Shown one piece after another: positions 32,440-46,800 of a stretch of 64,000 bases of DNA (position 1 is its first letter; each line of letters starts with the position of its first letter). The stretch is from Chrysomallon squamiferum (taxonomy: Eukaryota; Mollusca; Gastropoda; Neomphalida; Peltospiridae): assembly GCA_012295275.1 (NCBI GenBank), contig CM022675.1, positions 16,814,189-16,878,188 of the forward strand, given 5' to 3'. The notes under the pieces are model-generated. The model ran no database searches, was not told the origin of the DNA, and saw only the letters and a program-made list of their open reading frames with translations. A program made the translations under genes and the position numbers.

Positions 32440-32854
32440 CATTAGCCGAAACAGCCACCTAAAAGGGAATATGAATACTAAATTGACAGCAATCTATATA
32501 AATCAATAAGTATCTATCCACTAGAGAAATAAACACAACACAAGTTAAGGTTCAGTTAATTGACATACAGGTGACTTGATAATAGTACATTGTACAGTCA
32601 TAAAACATATGTTTAAGTAATTTTGATTAATGATACGAGTAAAGTCATATGGGGAACCAAGACAAAATTAGAATCTGCATGGATAACAGATTGAAACATT
32701 AAAATTTTAAGTATAATAAATATTGACACAGGTAAATAGCACATTACGCCATATCAAAATAATAGACAGCTGCTTACCATAGGATTAAGTTGACTACAGT
32801 TTAGGATTAAGTGGGTCCTTTTTCAGGTTTATTTATTTATTTATTTATTATTAC

Positions 32855-32860
32855 TTAAAA

Positions 32861-32905
<45 letters not shown>
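32855..32905. repeat. AAT microsatellite
   Basis: About 17 AAT units next to TTTA repeats. Confidence 0.9.
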
Positions 32906-33595
32906 TTTGTATCTCAAATTCAAAAAATTAATTATGCTTATCTTTTTAAATATTCCCCTTGGTTTTACTCGGTAATGTTGCTGTTTCTGTTGGTTCAGTA
33001 TTGATCTGTAATACTTTCATAAGCAGTGGACTTGAAATTTAGAAATTTTACTACATGTGACAGCATTGTTTTGTAATTCCTAGGTTTGTACTCACTTTTT
33101 TAAAAGTGTACCTGTGCATCAATGAAATGATTACTTAAAAATATTCTCTGAAATTCTGTCATGCTATTGTTTCTTGTCTGGCAGCCAAACTGTGCTAATA
33201 AAACAGTATTATCTCAAATTCCACGAATGCCATCATTTTGCCCTTTTGGAGTTGTAACTATGACATCATGGCATACAGTGTACTTAACAAAAATAATAAT
33301 AATAAAACAACACAAATTATAGAATAGTATTTCTGCAGTTTTCTAAAAAATCATGAAATGACAGGATATTTTATAGTTATTTTTTTACTTTGTCCTGTCT
33401 TTTTTTTTTTTTTTTTGGAGACAGAAAATGCACTGGCTAATGTACAAATCAGAGATGGTATTTCCTTTTTTCAATGCCAAATTCAAAAGAGAAGAAATGT
33501 TGAATAGAAGAGACCAAGTTAAATAATAATGAAAATTTCCTTTACCATAATAACATTCCATAGATTCTTAGCATTGGTCTTCTTCTACTACTTAT

Positions 33596-33693
33596 ATCCA
33601 AATTTCAATTTTATGGTGAACACACACACATATATATGTGTGTGTGTGTATGTGTGTGTGTGTGTGTGTTCACCATAAAATTGAAATTTGGAT
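33596..33693. repeat. 98-bp near-perfect palindrome with CA/TG core
   Basis: ATCCAAATTTCAATTTTATG on the left is the exact reverse complement of the right end. The arms continue through GTGAAC into a CA-TATA-TG dinucleotide core. A transcript would fold into a long hairpin. Confidence 0.92.
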
Positions 33694-34941
33694 GCAGAAA
33701 TAATTCTTTATAACTCAGAAGTTAATGACTGTGCATTACTTTCATAATTTATTCCCCCCACCTCATAGAGGAGGGAATATGTCAGATATCCAGGGAAAGC
33801 TATAATTTTAGTTTTGTTGGAACCTTAATCTCATATGAGAATATTTTAGGTTTGTCTGTTGACAGAAACAAATAGAATTGTTAATGATTAGAAGAGTGCT
33901 GTTGTGATGTGTGAGCTTTCCTCTAGTGGTCTTCTGATATGATTGTAACAATTTTGTGAATGACAGTAAAACCAGACCAGATTACACATTATTAGAACCA
34001 GGTTTCAGAACACATAGATCCCAGTGTTAAAACAAAACAAAAAAATTAGATGAAGAAAAAGGTAGATTCCGAACACTATTTTATTCTTTAATTTTTCATT
34101 ATTTTTGCTCAGGCAGTAATCAGATCAGAGTATTATTATTTTTATTACATTCCTTTTACACCGTATGAATTGCAAATTTGTAGAAAACTTTAAACATAAC
34201 ATATAACATTAAATATTTCCTTGTACAGTTTCAGTATGATGCAATCTACTAGCAATGTTTCAGTTCATCTGCATAAAGCTAAAGTCAATAACAACCAGTA
34301 TATACACAGAACTAAATATTTCCTTGTTCAGTTTCAGTTCAGTGTGAGTTCATAGTCTATCTATTTAGTAAAACTGTAGCCTTTGGCATCCAGTATCTAT
34401 AAAACTAAATATTTTCTTGTGTGCTTTACACAAGAAGACATTGAAGTTTAATGAAGAAATTACACAAAATTCAGACAACAATGAGGAGAATGGTGAGATT
34501 ATATTTTGTCTTCTTTATGTATCTGTGTTAGTTGATTAATTGTCACTTTCAGATCTGAAGATTAATTCATACATTTTTCTTGCCCATGTTTAGTTTTAAT
34601 AATTTAATAATAATCATTTCTTATTCTTAAATTTTCTTTTCCTGTAAAAAAAAGTATTATATCTGCTGACTAGAAATCAGTTAAGACTGATATTTCATCC
34701 AAGGGCAACATCACTTATGTCCCTTGTAGTATTAAACTTTTTCACATTTAGAGTTCAAGGAAATTAGGAATGTTGACATATCTAGAAATAGTATACAATT
34801 GGAAGGGCTTCATAAAAACAAACTGTATGTAAAAAAAACCCATTGTTACACATTATTAGCTTTTTAATGATAAGTTTCTCATTTTCAGCTTTACTCATCT
34901 TAGATTGAATGACTAAACAGGAATATTTGGAATAAATTTAC

Positions 34942-34996
34942 CTTTGGTACACAGAACAAAAATGTCAAGGACTGCTTTATACATCTGTTCAGTACC
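34942..34996 (-). other. Exon-like minus-strand segment
   Basis: Bounded by a TTTTATGCAG acceptor and an AAAG|GTAAAT donor and open as GTEQMYKAVLDIFVLCTK. No family is recognised with confidence. It could be another relic of the minus-strand RNF213 paralogue or part of the inverted-repeat element. Confidence 0.25.
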
Positions 34997-35817
34997 CTGC
35001 ATAAAATATATCAGTGGTGAATGGTGAAGGTTGTAGTGCCAGTGGATTTTCTGACTCAAAATAAAAGATAGGACAAAGTAAAAAAATAACTATAAAATAT
35101 CCCGTCATTTCATGGTTTTTTAGAAAACTGCAGAAATACTATTCTATAATTTGTGTTGTTTTATTACTATTATTTTTTTTATAAATATAATAATAGTAAA
35201 AAAACTTTGTCAGTCTTTTGCTTTTAATGGTAGAATGGCTATATGCAAAAAATGGTTACTGTATGCACCATCCGGATAACAAATGGGATAATTTATTTTG
35301 ACCTACCATTTGTTTCAAAGGATCAACCCTGCTAATTTTAGTTTTCCATGATCTCCACTGAAAATGTCACAAATGTTAATTAAAAATATTTTTATGAAAA
35401 TATAAATATTTCTTGAATAATTTATAAATAATTATTAAGCAGTTCAAAGTAAATCCATGTATCTAAGTTATTGTTGAGTGACATATCAGAATGTTAACCC
35501 CGTGACTGATAGTCTGTCAGTTATTAAATTTAAAAAACAAAACAACAACAGACAAACAAAAGTGATATTGTTCTAAAGACAGCTAAAGGGAATGATCTAT
35601 TTTCACTGACATCATTAATTTCATAACTGATCTGGATTACAGAATGAATTTACTTATTAGTAATTATATTTTTGTCTCTAATCTAGAACAAACCCTGGAA
35701 CAGGCATTTAGTTCATAGTTCCAGTTACATGTCATCACTGTTCTCAGACTTCTACTACATAATAACAAGATGTCTAATTTTATCCATCAAAATGAAACCA
35801 CAATACATTCTGACGCA

Positions 35818-36130
35818 GTTAAAATATAACTTTGTGTTCATCTAAAGCTAAAATATAACTTTGTGTTCATCTAAAGCTAAAATATAACTTTGTGTTCATC
35901 TAAAGCAAAAATATAACTTTGTGTTCATCTAAAGCTAAAATATAACTTTGTGTTCATCAAAAATATAACTTTGTGTTCATCTAAAGTAAAAATATAACTT
36001 TGTGTTCATCTAAAGCAAAAATATAACTTTGTGTTCATCTAAAGTTAAAATATAACTTTGTGTTCATCTAAAGTTAAAATATAACTTTGTGTTCATCTAA
36101 AGCTAAAATATAACTTTGTGTTCATCTAAA
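35818..36130. repeat. 29-bp minisatellite, about 11 copies
   Basis: The unit is AAAATATAACTTTGTGTTCATCTAAAGCT, with variation in the last bases and one copy shortened by eight bases (about 35950). It lies about 940 bp upstream of the RNF213 start codon. Confidence 0.95.
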
Positions 36131-37068
36131 TTAACGATTTGGTTAATTCAAAATGCTGATTTTATAAGAAATAAAGAAAATTATTAATGTGCCCAATACA
36201 TTATTAAATGTTCTGATATTTTAATTTGCAAAGATTGTATTTGATTTTTATTTTCATGATTATAGACTGCAAAGGTGTCAACACAGTGTTACTCTGGTTA
36301 CTGCAAAAGACATATCTAAGAAAATAGCAACAACAAGAAGCCTTATTTCTCTGTTGTTTGATATAAAGAATTACATAATTGCAGGTTTAGTAATATTAGA
36401 TAAGTCTGTGCACATTATAAAACAGAGATCATGAAAAACCACTGGAAAAATACAGAAGAAATAAAATTATAAAGCTTTTTAAAGAAAAACCAGGAATTAT
36501 AATTTAATGCAGAATTATTTATTAAAGATTAATAAAGATATACTTTACATGAATTTACACAACGGTATACATTAAATTCAGAACAGCAAGCACTTTAATG
36601 TCTGTAATTTTATATATTGCTAAAAGTGTCCATTATCCAGAGAGAAAGTATAAGAACATTTTTCTAATTAAATCTGGCTTTGATAATTGGACTGAGAACT
36701 GTTTAAATATTATTATAATTACAAAACTGAAAGATACGTTTATTTTGGGTTGATCATGAAAAATTTAGAAAATTGATCATGATATATTCGAATAGCTTTG
36801 CCCACATTTTCAATTTTGTTTTCTTTCCTTGTTGGTTTATCTATATTATTTAGACATGATGCGCAGACCCAAAGTTCATCACTGAATAAAATATAAATGT
36901 GAAATGCAAATAATTAATTTTAAATCCAAATCCAACTAGTGTAAATTAAACTTACATTTTTACGATATTTCTTTTATTATTTAGTTCAGAGAATGAAGCA
37001 GGAAATGTCAACATTCTTGTGTTGAAAGTTCTGATTTACAGTTAAATAATCAAGGACAAAACTCAAAA

Positions 37069-37857
37069 ATGGATGATTCCATGGAGGCCACAAAACCAGC
37101 AGAAGAAAGTGAACAAATACCTATGGTAAAATATATCTCTTTGTAGTTATTAATTTAGAGCAGAATATATAAAATACACAGACTGGATGTTAGATAAATC
37201 AGAATATGTAAAATACACTGCCTGCAGTTTAGATAAATCAGAATATGAAAAAAGACACAGTCCAGTGTTTAGATAAATCAGAATGTGTGAAATACACAGT
37301 CCAATGTTTAGATAATTCAGAATGTGTAAAATACACGATCCAATGTTTAGATAAATCAGAATGTGTGAAATACACAGTCCAATGTTTAGATAAATCAGAA
37401 TGTGTGAAAAAGGCTAGAGTTGAGGTAAGTTAACTAGAAATCTAATGTAGTTAAATTAAAGATTAACATTGATAAGTTAGAATTGTGAAGCTGACGATGT
37501 AGTATTTAGATAAATTAGATTTTAAAAAGTAATAATAATAATAATAAAAATAGAATAAGTCAAGTAAGTAATAAGTTATAAAGTAATCAAAAATAGTTAC
37601 AAAAAATAAATAAATAAAAGGACTAAATAAAAGAAACCCCTGTGTATATTTTAGCCCTGAATTAAACAAAGCACTAAATTTTCTGTTTAGTGATTTTTTA
37701 GTTATTTTTTTTGTGAATTTTATGGAAGCCAGGTTACTTTCAAATTAGGAATTGTACCTGCATAAGGTAAAATGAAAATATTTATTTCGTTTTCTTTTTT
37801 GCTTTTACAGAATGTTCAGAGAGAGAGACAAGAAAAGATGTCAGACAAATCAACAAA
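37069..37857 (+). CDS. RNF213-like exons 1-2: start and short acidic N-terminus
   Basis: Exons 37069-37125 (MDDSMEATKPAEESEQIPM, donor ATG|GTAAAA) and 37811-37857 (NVQREREQ-like basic/acidic stretch, donor AAA|GTTTGT, a weak but phase-correct site). The low-complexity N-terminus is about 35 residues before CBM20, against several hundred in human. An upstream start cannot be excluded. Confidence 0.7.
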
Positions 37858-40800
37858 GTTTGTAAAAGTCTACAAATATTATTCATTCTCTTAATCATTT
37901 TTTTTAAAACTCCTTTTTCGTGGACTTGTACATAACTTTTTTGTTTTCTGTGTTTTTGCACTTAACATTTTTTGTTTTCTTTCGATCTTATTTACTCTTA
38001 TTCCTTTGTGTGTACTTCTTTTTGTTTTCTGTGCAATTGTATTTAACTCTGTTTTCTGTATACTTGTATTTAACTCTGTTTTGTATTCTTGTATTTAACT
38101 CTGTCTTTTGTGTATTTGTATTTAACTCTGTTTTCTGTATACTTGTATTTAACTCTGTTTTGTATTCTTGTATTTAACTCTGTCTTTTTGTGTATTTGTA
38201 TTTAACTCTGTTTTCTGTGTACTTGTATTTAACACTGTTTTGTATACTTGTATTTAACTCTATGTTTTTTGTGTATATGTATTTAACTCTTTGTTTTTGT
38301 ATACTTATATTTAACTCTTTGTTTTTTGTGTATATATATTTAACACTTTGTTTTCTGTATACTTATATTTAACTCTTTGTTTTCTGTATATTTATATATT
38401 TGGACTTAACTCATTATTTTAATTTATTATTTGTTTTGTTGGACTTCACTTTATTTTCTGTACATAGTACTTAATGTTTTTGTTTTTCTTGTATTCAGCT
38501 CTTTTGTGTTTCTGTGTAACTGTATTTAAATATTTTAGTTTTATGTCTGTTTCAACTTAATTTTTTTTATTTTATATATCCTGTACTAATTTTCTTTGTG
38601 TTTGTTGTGAACTGTTTCATTTACCATTTATGCTGATTTTTGCTGGCATCACTATGGTAGAACACAGCATTTATTGTAAATGTCTTAATACGTTAAAACT
38701 CGCATACAAAAAACAAGAACCAATACTGTAATAGAAAAATTTATGATATATGGAATGTTAAGTGTTCAGTATTCTTAAGAACAATTCTGTGAAACAAGAA
38801 GCCTCAAGGCAAATATTTTTTTTGTTTTGCACAAAAGAATCCTCTGGTCTTTTTAAAAAATAATTGTGAAGATTCTGATTGCGCACTTTGAATACAACAT
38901 CTGTATTTATTATACTAAGAAAGAGATTTTTCTCTGCAATAAATATTATTTTCTATGTATTTGTATTTAAAAAATAGTTTATTTCTGTGTTTTAGAACTT
39001 TTTCTGATGGCATTGATGTGACTTTCCATGTTTTAATTCCAAACAATACTGACTATGATCCGACAAAAGATGAAATTTTCATCATCAGTGACGAATTGAA
39101 AACAGATGAATCGAAGATGACACAGAAAATGTAAATAGTTTAGATTTTGTTTCTTTATAAAATCAAAAACAGTCTTTAAAGAATAATTATAATTTATTAA
39201 AATGAATCAATAAACCAATAAATAAACAAATAAAAACACATTTTCAACCATTTTGAAACTTTAGAATAATACATTTTTGTAAAGTTTAATTTTTTGAGAT
39301 TATTTAATAAAATATTATTATATAGTATTTTCCTAAAATTCCCAACAGATCAATATTACACTGATATTTATCTTTTAATTTGCATTTATTTATTTATTTA
39401 TTTATTTTTACTTATTTATTTATTTAATTCTTTTTTCTTTTTCACAAATAATAAACATGGTGGTATCTGTCTTGTGCCTAAAATTAATGTTGTTTGGATG
39501 GACTCAAAAACTGATCACATCTTGATATAACACAATATTACACATCAGCATGAATATGATGGTCTTTTTCAACATGAATTAATCAGTAAAAAAATTGTGA
39601 CACACAAATACATATAAATACCAAGAGGCAATAAAACAGGCATTTCAAATGAATACATAATCTTGTTAAATGTTTAATTATCTACAATTATCCTCTGTAG
39701 ACCACTAACATAAATATACAGAATGAAATCAATTTTTAATGAACATAAAAACATGCATTCATAATACCCTATATGGAATAAGTTGCTACTGTCTTAAAAT
39801 ATCTGCTTATTCTGCAGAGATCAGAATGCCAAGATTGAACCTGAGCAGGATAAAGCTGATATCTTAAGTCAGTAAACAATTAGTTTTATCCTGCAGTCTT
39901 ATATAATACAAAAACTAAATGAAATTAACAGTTTTAATTTTCAATTAACCAATCTCTAGACTAAAAGATTCATGCATTTTGATTTCATTGTCACCTACAA
40001 AAACTAAATAAATAACAGCAATTTATTTTTAAAATGAAAACCATTTTTAAATGGTCTTTTAATAGATAAACCAGCAGTTAAGCACAAAAGAAGTAATTTT
40101 GAACAATATCTACATGGAAATAACAAGTAATTTATCAAAGTAAAAATAGTTCCATTCCAAAATGTTTTATTTTCCTTCACTTTTTGTACTAACTGCAAGT
40201 CACACTACAAACACACACATGGCCGAAACTAACTTTACTATAAATATAAATTACTCTAGTTTGAAAAACAAAAGTAAGAATTGCACGTAGTAAAAAATAT
40301 AGCAAAGATCAAGATGTTAGTGTAATAAACAATAAAAATTACAACTATACAATATATAATAATAATGTCAGAGTTGTACAAAGTTACATGGGGTACAAAA
40401 ATCAGTTCAACTTCATGGACAACATATTATGTACTTTGTCAAATTAATAGCCCTTGCTTCTGTACACAGAAAAACTCTCTGATACATAGAAGATATTAGT
40501 AGACTGGTGACATCATGTAGCCAATCTCTTTGGAGGGCCTGAATTAGTACTTGTTAATTGGCTGGAGGGTGAGGATATTGTCAAAGGTGATCCATTACAT
40601 CCTACAGGTGTTTGTTTCCATGCAGGCCTTGACAACACATTGATTTTGTTCCAAGGAAGTTTTGTACAGTTTTGGCTGTATAGGGTCTGTATAGGGTCTG
40701 ACATTGTGATGCTAGTGAACAGCACTATACATTTGCTGTTGGAGAAATGGAAGGACAGCCAAAGGCAGATTGTCACTGACATAAAGCTGACCTATGATGT

Positions 40801-43800
40801 TTCTGTTAATGATGATCAGTGGTGTCCTCTCCTGCTGATAGATGCCTTCCCCTTTGCCATGACACTTCTTCCACCAAATGGCACGAGATACTGAATACAA
40901 CAGCCCTCCATTCATTTTTCAATTCAGTGGTAAACAAAATAAAATAAAAAGAACTGGTTTCCATCAGCTCTGAACAAACAGAACTGGCTTTCATCAGCAA
41001 AGACTGCCAGTTATGAAGATGCCAACTCAGTGCTAATTTCAGTCTGATTTTCCACTGTCAAATAGTATCCTTAAATTCTATTAAAAACTACCCTAAAATA
41101 ATATCAATTTGCTGTTTTAAAGTCTTTCTACAATGGTAATATAAAAATATGTTTATATGTATATTGTACAAACCTTTATCATTACTACTAGCAATTATGA
41201 AATATATAAATTTATTTGCATACATTTTATGTTAATGTGGATTAACATTTTTATCATTAAGAACATATTTATGCTCCAACTGAAAATATTTCATTCTAAT
41301 TTTTATTTACTTTATTTTAGGAATAATGAAGATTACCGTGAATATTGTTTGTTAATAAATATTCCAAAACGCAGCTGTTTAAAAGGTTTTCAGTACAAAT
41401 ATGGAATTTTGAAAAATGGTACCTCGACTCCAGAACATGTACATTTTATTAAAAGCAAATCAAAAGAAGATCAAAAACGAAAATTCAAAATACCAATCAC
41501 TTATGAAAAATCTTCTTCAGGTATTTGTTCACTATATTTTTATTTTATACTTTAATCTGATGATATAATGTTTTAATAATCACATTGATTTTCAGATTAG
41601 TTAATAATTAAAAATACTGAAAACAATGTATTTTTATGTCTGAGCCTGATCCTCCCACATCACTACATTTCAGTTTATTAAAGACAAAATTTGTTAATAC
41701 ATTAAGATGAAACATTGATTTATGAAAAAAAAAATAATAATAATCCGTTTGTGCAAACAGTTAACTTTATTTTAATTAACTAATAATGATATAACTTGGC
41801 TTGTGGTTTTTGATTTGAGAAATATATTTTTCAGAAGTTTGGCATCAGTATGATGGATTTTTATACCTGCCTGACAAAACATGGTCAGTTAAAAATTGGT
41901 GGAATGGCATCGAAGAAAAACTGAAAAATGACATTAAGAAAGCAGCAAACCACTTTTTACCTTCTGCTGAAGACATAACTGAGTCTGTGAAGGATAATGT
42001 TAGCACTCACAGTGTTGATGATGTTTTACAAAAGATATCTGCTGTCATGAACTGTTTAAAAATTCAGATTCATGATAATAAAACATACACAAAGGTAAAT
42101 ATTTTATAGATTTAGCACATAATTGTGACTAGTAGAGAGATAAATGTCTCATTTCTGATAAACAAATTAAATACAGTAATTTGTTTATTTTCACCTTTTC
42201 AGTGCTTTGATGGCATGTTGGAGGAACTTTTTGACACATTGTCAGAGTATGTTGAACAAGCAGAAAAAGATAAAATACAGGATCAAACCTTGTCTCTGGC
42301 TGTATTTGTTCTCCTTATGACAAAAAAGAATGATGTTGACATTTCAAAATATGATTACAAAATGGATTTGTTATTCAAAGGATTATTACTTGACGTGGAT
42401 TCTGATAAAAGATTATGCCCCAACTATGAACTGATGAAAAGACATTTTCCACAAAAAGAAACTCAAGAGTAAGTTAAATAATGAATTTACTTTTTATAAT
42501 TATTATTATTATTCTTCAACTATAATGGTTTTATATCTCAATTAGGTTTTAGACTTTTCAGTTTCACCTGTTAAGAAAGCAGTGACTAAAAGTTTAATGG
42601 TAAATGTTGAATATATAATCTATAGTATTTGAAAAAAAAAAAATTCATTTTTAGGGTGATTTTATATATGTTGAAAATAGCCTATCTAAGTTGTATTTGT
42701 TTAGATTCTTTTTTTCTTTTTAATAAAAGCTTTGTTAATAATCTATCTTTCTTCTAGAATAAAACTACCTGCAATGGACAAATTGAAATTTTAAATTTTG
42801 GAGAGATTTTTTATTATTATTTTTTTATTTATTAAAAATAGTCTGTTATAGGTTTATGTACTTTTTTTTAACAAAATATAATAAGCTCAAAAGTATTTGA
42901 AGTGGATTATAAAATTAAAACATTTTCATAAAAAAATCTTTTAAATAACTTCTCATTAATAAAACATTCCATTAACTAATAAAGAAAGAAACTAGATATT
43001 TATTATTACTGAGTTTCATTCATAAATATTTATTAAGCATTATTTTGATGTACATAAACAGAATAACTATTATATATATATATATAATGTTTTCACTATT
43101 TTATTAACAAGTTTAATGACAAATATTCTTTAAAATGAGAGATGTATAAAATAAATTTTTCAGGACAATATTGAAAGCTTTGCAAGAAGTTATTGAAACA
43201 TATTTAAAGAATAAACAAAACAATCCATCTTGGGTTTTCTCTTTGCCACTGATTCATTTTCTGTGTTGTGATTCTGAACCTTTCAAAACACTGGAAGAGT
43301 CGAACCATCGTTGTAGTCAGTGGTGGGGTGTTTCTTGGATTGGAGAGATTCTAAAGAAACAAAAGCAGAAACCATGGACAGTGTATGTTCAAGACAGCCT
43401 TCATTAAATCTAAAACTTAATATTTTGTCAAAAATATAGCATGATTTATTTTTTTATAGTTGATGAATCTAGATATCTGTAATGTGTTTTTGTGTTTTTT
43501 CAAATTACATTAACATAAATATTTAACACAGTAATCTCAGCAGAAAGATTTTTTATCACAACTCCTTTTCTTTTTTACATGTTATGTTAAATCTGTTTAA
43601 TGTTTTTGACATAATTTAATCTATAAAAAGTAGAATACATTAGCAGTGCCATATTTTCATATTTAGTTATGTTATATACTCAAACAGCTCTGTTCAATTT
43701 GACAGCCCTGTAAATAAAATTGTGGATGATTTGCACCTTCTGTTTGAAGTTGATCATCTACTGCCAAGAAGCATCATGGCATTGATTCAGCCAAAAGAAA

Positions 43801-46800
43801 TTGAACATTTTGAATCAATTCAGTTGATTCCACCATATGTGGTTGCAGCATGGCTGTTCTACCACTGTTGTGCTTTGAAGTCATCCTTAGATTCCAGAAC
43901 TGTAATTATTATTGTTTTAAATATCCATCTGTATCACTTTAAAATAATATTCTAATAATTCAGATATATAGGCAGTTCTTATCTCAATTTAAATGTTACA
44001 GCCACCACAACAGTAGTTTTTGCTCATTTCTGACATCTTGGAATCATCCCTGATACAGATTGTTTTGGACTTTTATTGAATCTTGTTTAATGTGGCAAAG
44101 GCAGGTAAAATAAAAAAATTATAAATATTATAATCAAAATAGAAATTATCAATGCAGATCTTAAAAATTATTCAAACATATTAATAATTTAATACTTACA
44201 AAAATAATCCTAGCAATTCTGTTTTCAGAAGCTTGAACACATGTTACTGAAAAATTGTGAACAGTTCTCCACAATGGAAAAAGAAATTTCATCTTGCAGT
44301 GAAAGGTAAAATATAACCCATAAAAGAAGGTGTATCATATATTAGAAATAAAGTATTCAACTGTGGCTTTGGAAAGTAGATTAATTGTTTTTTTTTAATT
44401 ATTGAAATGTTATCTGTAATGACAAATTATCTTCTTTGTTTTAATTTTGTAGAATAAGCTTGTTACATAAAATAAATAAACCCTACTGTATGATACGAAG
44501 AGGTACAAATATATATGTAAATGTCCTTTGTAATTTTGATATTTTTTATGGTTTTTCTGTCATCCTTCACTTTCAGAAGTAAACTAAAGATTGCAGCAGA
44601 GCAGCTGAGCATATCAAAGAAAATTGTCAGAGATTTCATTGACAGTTTCGGTGAAGACGAGCAGTTACTTTCGTCAGTTATTTCTCTCTCTTTGACTGTC
44701 AGCAGCTGTCTGGCTACTGTACACCAGCTTCTCAGTGAGGCTACAACTTCATCTGAAAACAACGAACTGCAGTCGCTACTTGACTACCTCATTGACGTTA
44801 CACTCAGGTGGCTGCTGACACATACTTCATTTAAAGAAAACTTGGATAATGCATTCAGGGTAAAACATCAACAGATTTTTAAAAGAAATAATTTCAGTTA
44901 CTTTATATATTAACATTACAGGAAGTTTAATATATTAACTTTTTAAAATTAATTTAAAAATTTTTGTGACAGTTTTAAGCATCTATATGACTTGGTAATT
45001 TCAAAACCATACAAGATCTGAATTTTCACTAAAAAAAGTACTTTTTGTTACTGAAAAAGTGCCATCATATTAAAAAATGTAATTTATGCTTTCACTTTTT
45101 TAGTTAGAAATATTTTGTTTCTTTAAGGTTTTGGATGACATAATAAATTTAAACATACAAGCAAATGATGTTAAACAATACTGGCAAAAGAAACTTGTGG
45201 AAGGTTTTGCAAGTGAAATGTCTTTAGTAAGTTAATTTATCACTGTTAAATAATATGTCCTATTGCAATTTTTTATAAACTGCTTTTAATTTTATATAAC
45301 TGAATAACATAGCATCCAACATAGGCTTTAATTAATTGTTAATCTACATAAAAGACAGAAACAAACACTTAGACCAGAACTGCTAATATGGCACAAATAA
45401 ATGATGCAAAGTTATTAATGTCCCATAATGTACAGATAAATGTTATATCATTCTTCAATATTAGAAGATAGTTCAGTTATATTAAGGTTACAGGTGACTC
45501 ACTTATCATCAGACATAATTAAAGAGTTTCTTTATTTGATGAGTGGGTCATTGGATCTGGTACAGATTAGTTCTTCATCAGCCACATTGGAATTGAAGTG
45601 TCAAAAGATGATCTTTGCTGGCAGATTACAGGATTTCAGTGCAAAATGAACCATCTTCCAGATCATCAGTGCAGCAGGTGTTAAATGTTAAAACTGAGGT
45701 TTTAGTAGATCAGCATCTGCTGATCACAGCCTGCAACTGTGATGTAATCTAGATATGTAAATATGACCATGAGTGCTTCCTCATGAACCAGTCTCTCCAT
45801 GGTTCTCTGAAAATGGCCATGTTATTTATAAGACCAAATGATATTTGGAAGCATTGGTATAGTTTCTCATTTGCCTGAAATCCTATGAACATCCTATTAG
45901 ATTTTTGTTTTGGAACTGGATAATATTCACTTTTGAGATCAAATGTTGGTAACACTCTGCAGTGTGCTAGATTGTTGACTACCTCATCAATTCTAGGTAG
46001 AGGATATGCATCAAACTTTGTATGCTGGTTTATGGTCTGTGAATAATCCATTCAAATTCATTTCTTGTGTTGTTGTAAAGGATCTTTAACAACCACCTCT
46101 TGTGCACCAAGATCATGTACTGGGCTCAGTAATATTCTCTGCAGGAAGATGAATGATTTCTTGTTCTGTAAAGCTCTTGTCATCCTTGCTGAAATGTTAT
46201 CACTTTGTTGCAGCAGTTTTACATCCAAAAACAGGATTTGCAAACAATGATGGTTCACTCAGTGAAGCTACTGAAAGTGCCAATACTAATTTTACCTTTG
46301 GCATTAGTGCCATCAATTTCAGTGATAACACACTTCTGGAGGTGTAGTCCAAGAATAAGCTCACTGAAAAGATACTAAAGAATATGATTTTGAATGGATG
46401 TATACACATGTCCTTTTATATTTATCGTTATGGTCATAGATATATCTTGAGATGAAGGAGAGACTTTAAGCTTCAGGGTTTTGGCATCTTGTCAGAGTCA
46501 GTTGAAGCAGTTAGAGTATGCCTACCAACAGAGACACATAAAGAAGCTGAGTCAGAACTGAGGACAAGCAGCAGTAATTGAACAGAATGTTGGTAGGAAT
46601 ATTACAGCTAAAGTACTGTTACTATGTCATTGTTTGAAATGACCTTTAATGCCACATTTATTATAACACATCTCAAGCTGAGCTTACCCTCATGTTATGA
46701 GATGATCTTTCCTGTTGTCTATATTAGGGTAAGAGAAATTCTGTAGATGAAAGCATCTCAAATTTTTCATCCTTTTGTTATTACTCTGCAGTGAGAGATT

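Larger units (their letters stand above)
33290..35180. repeat. Long inverted repeat: two arms of about 150 bp, 1.6 kb apart
   Basis: The left arm (about 33290-33440) and right arm (about 35030-35180) are reverse complements. Both contain, on opposite strands, ACAACACAAATTATAGAATA, CTGCAGTTTTCTAAAAAA and ATATTTTATAGTTATTTTTT, with few mismatches. No transposase is recognised between them. This may be a foldback-type element or two opposed insertions of a short element. Confidence 0.8.

Noticed and set aside
36780-36880. Minus-strand DELWVCASC-like segment suggesting a Helitron-type remnant
   Set aside because: Only a dozen residues resemble such elements; too short to claim.
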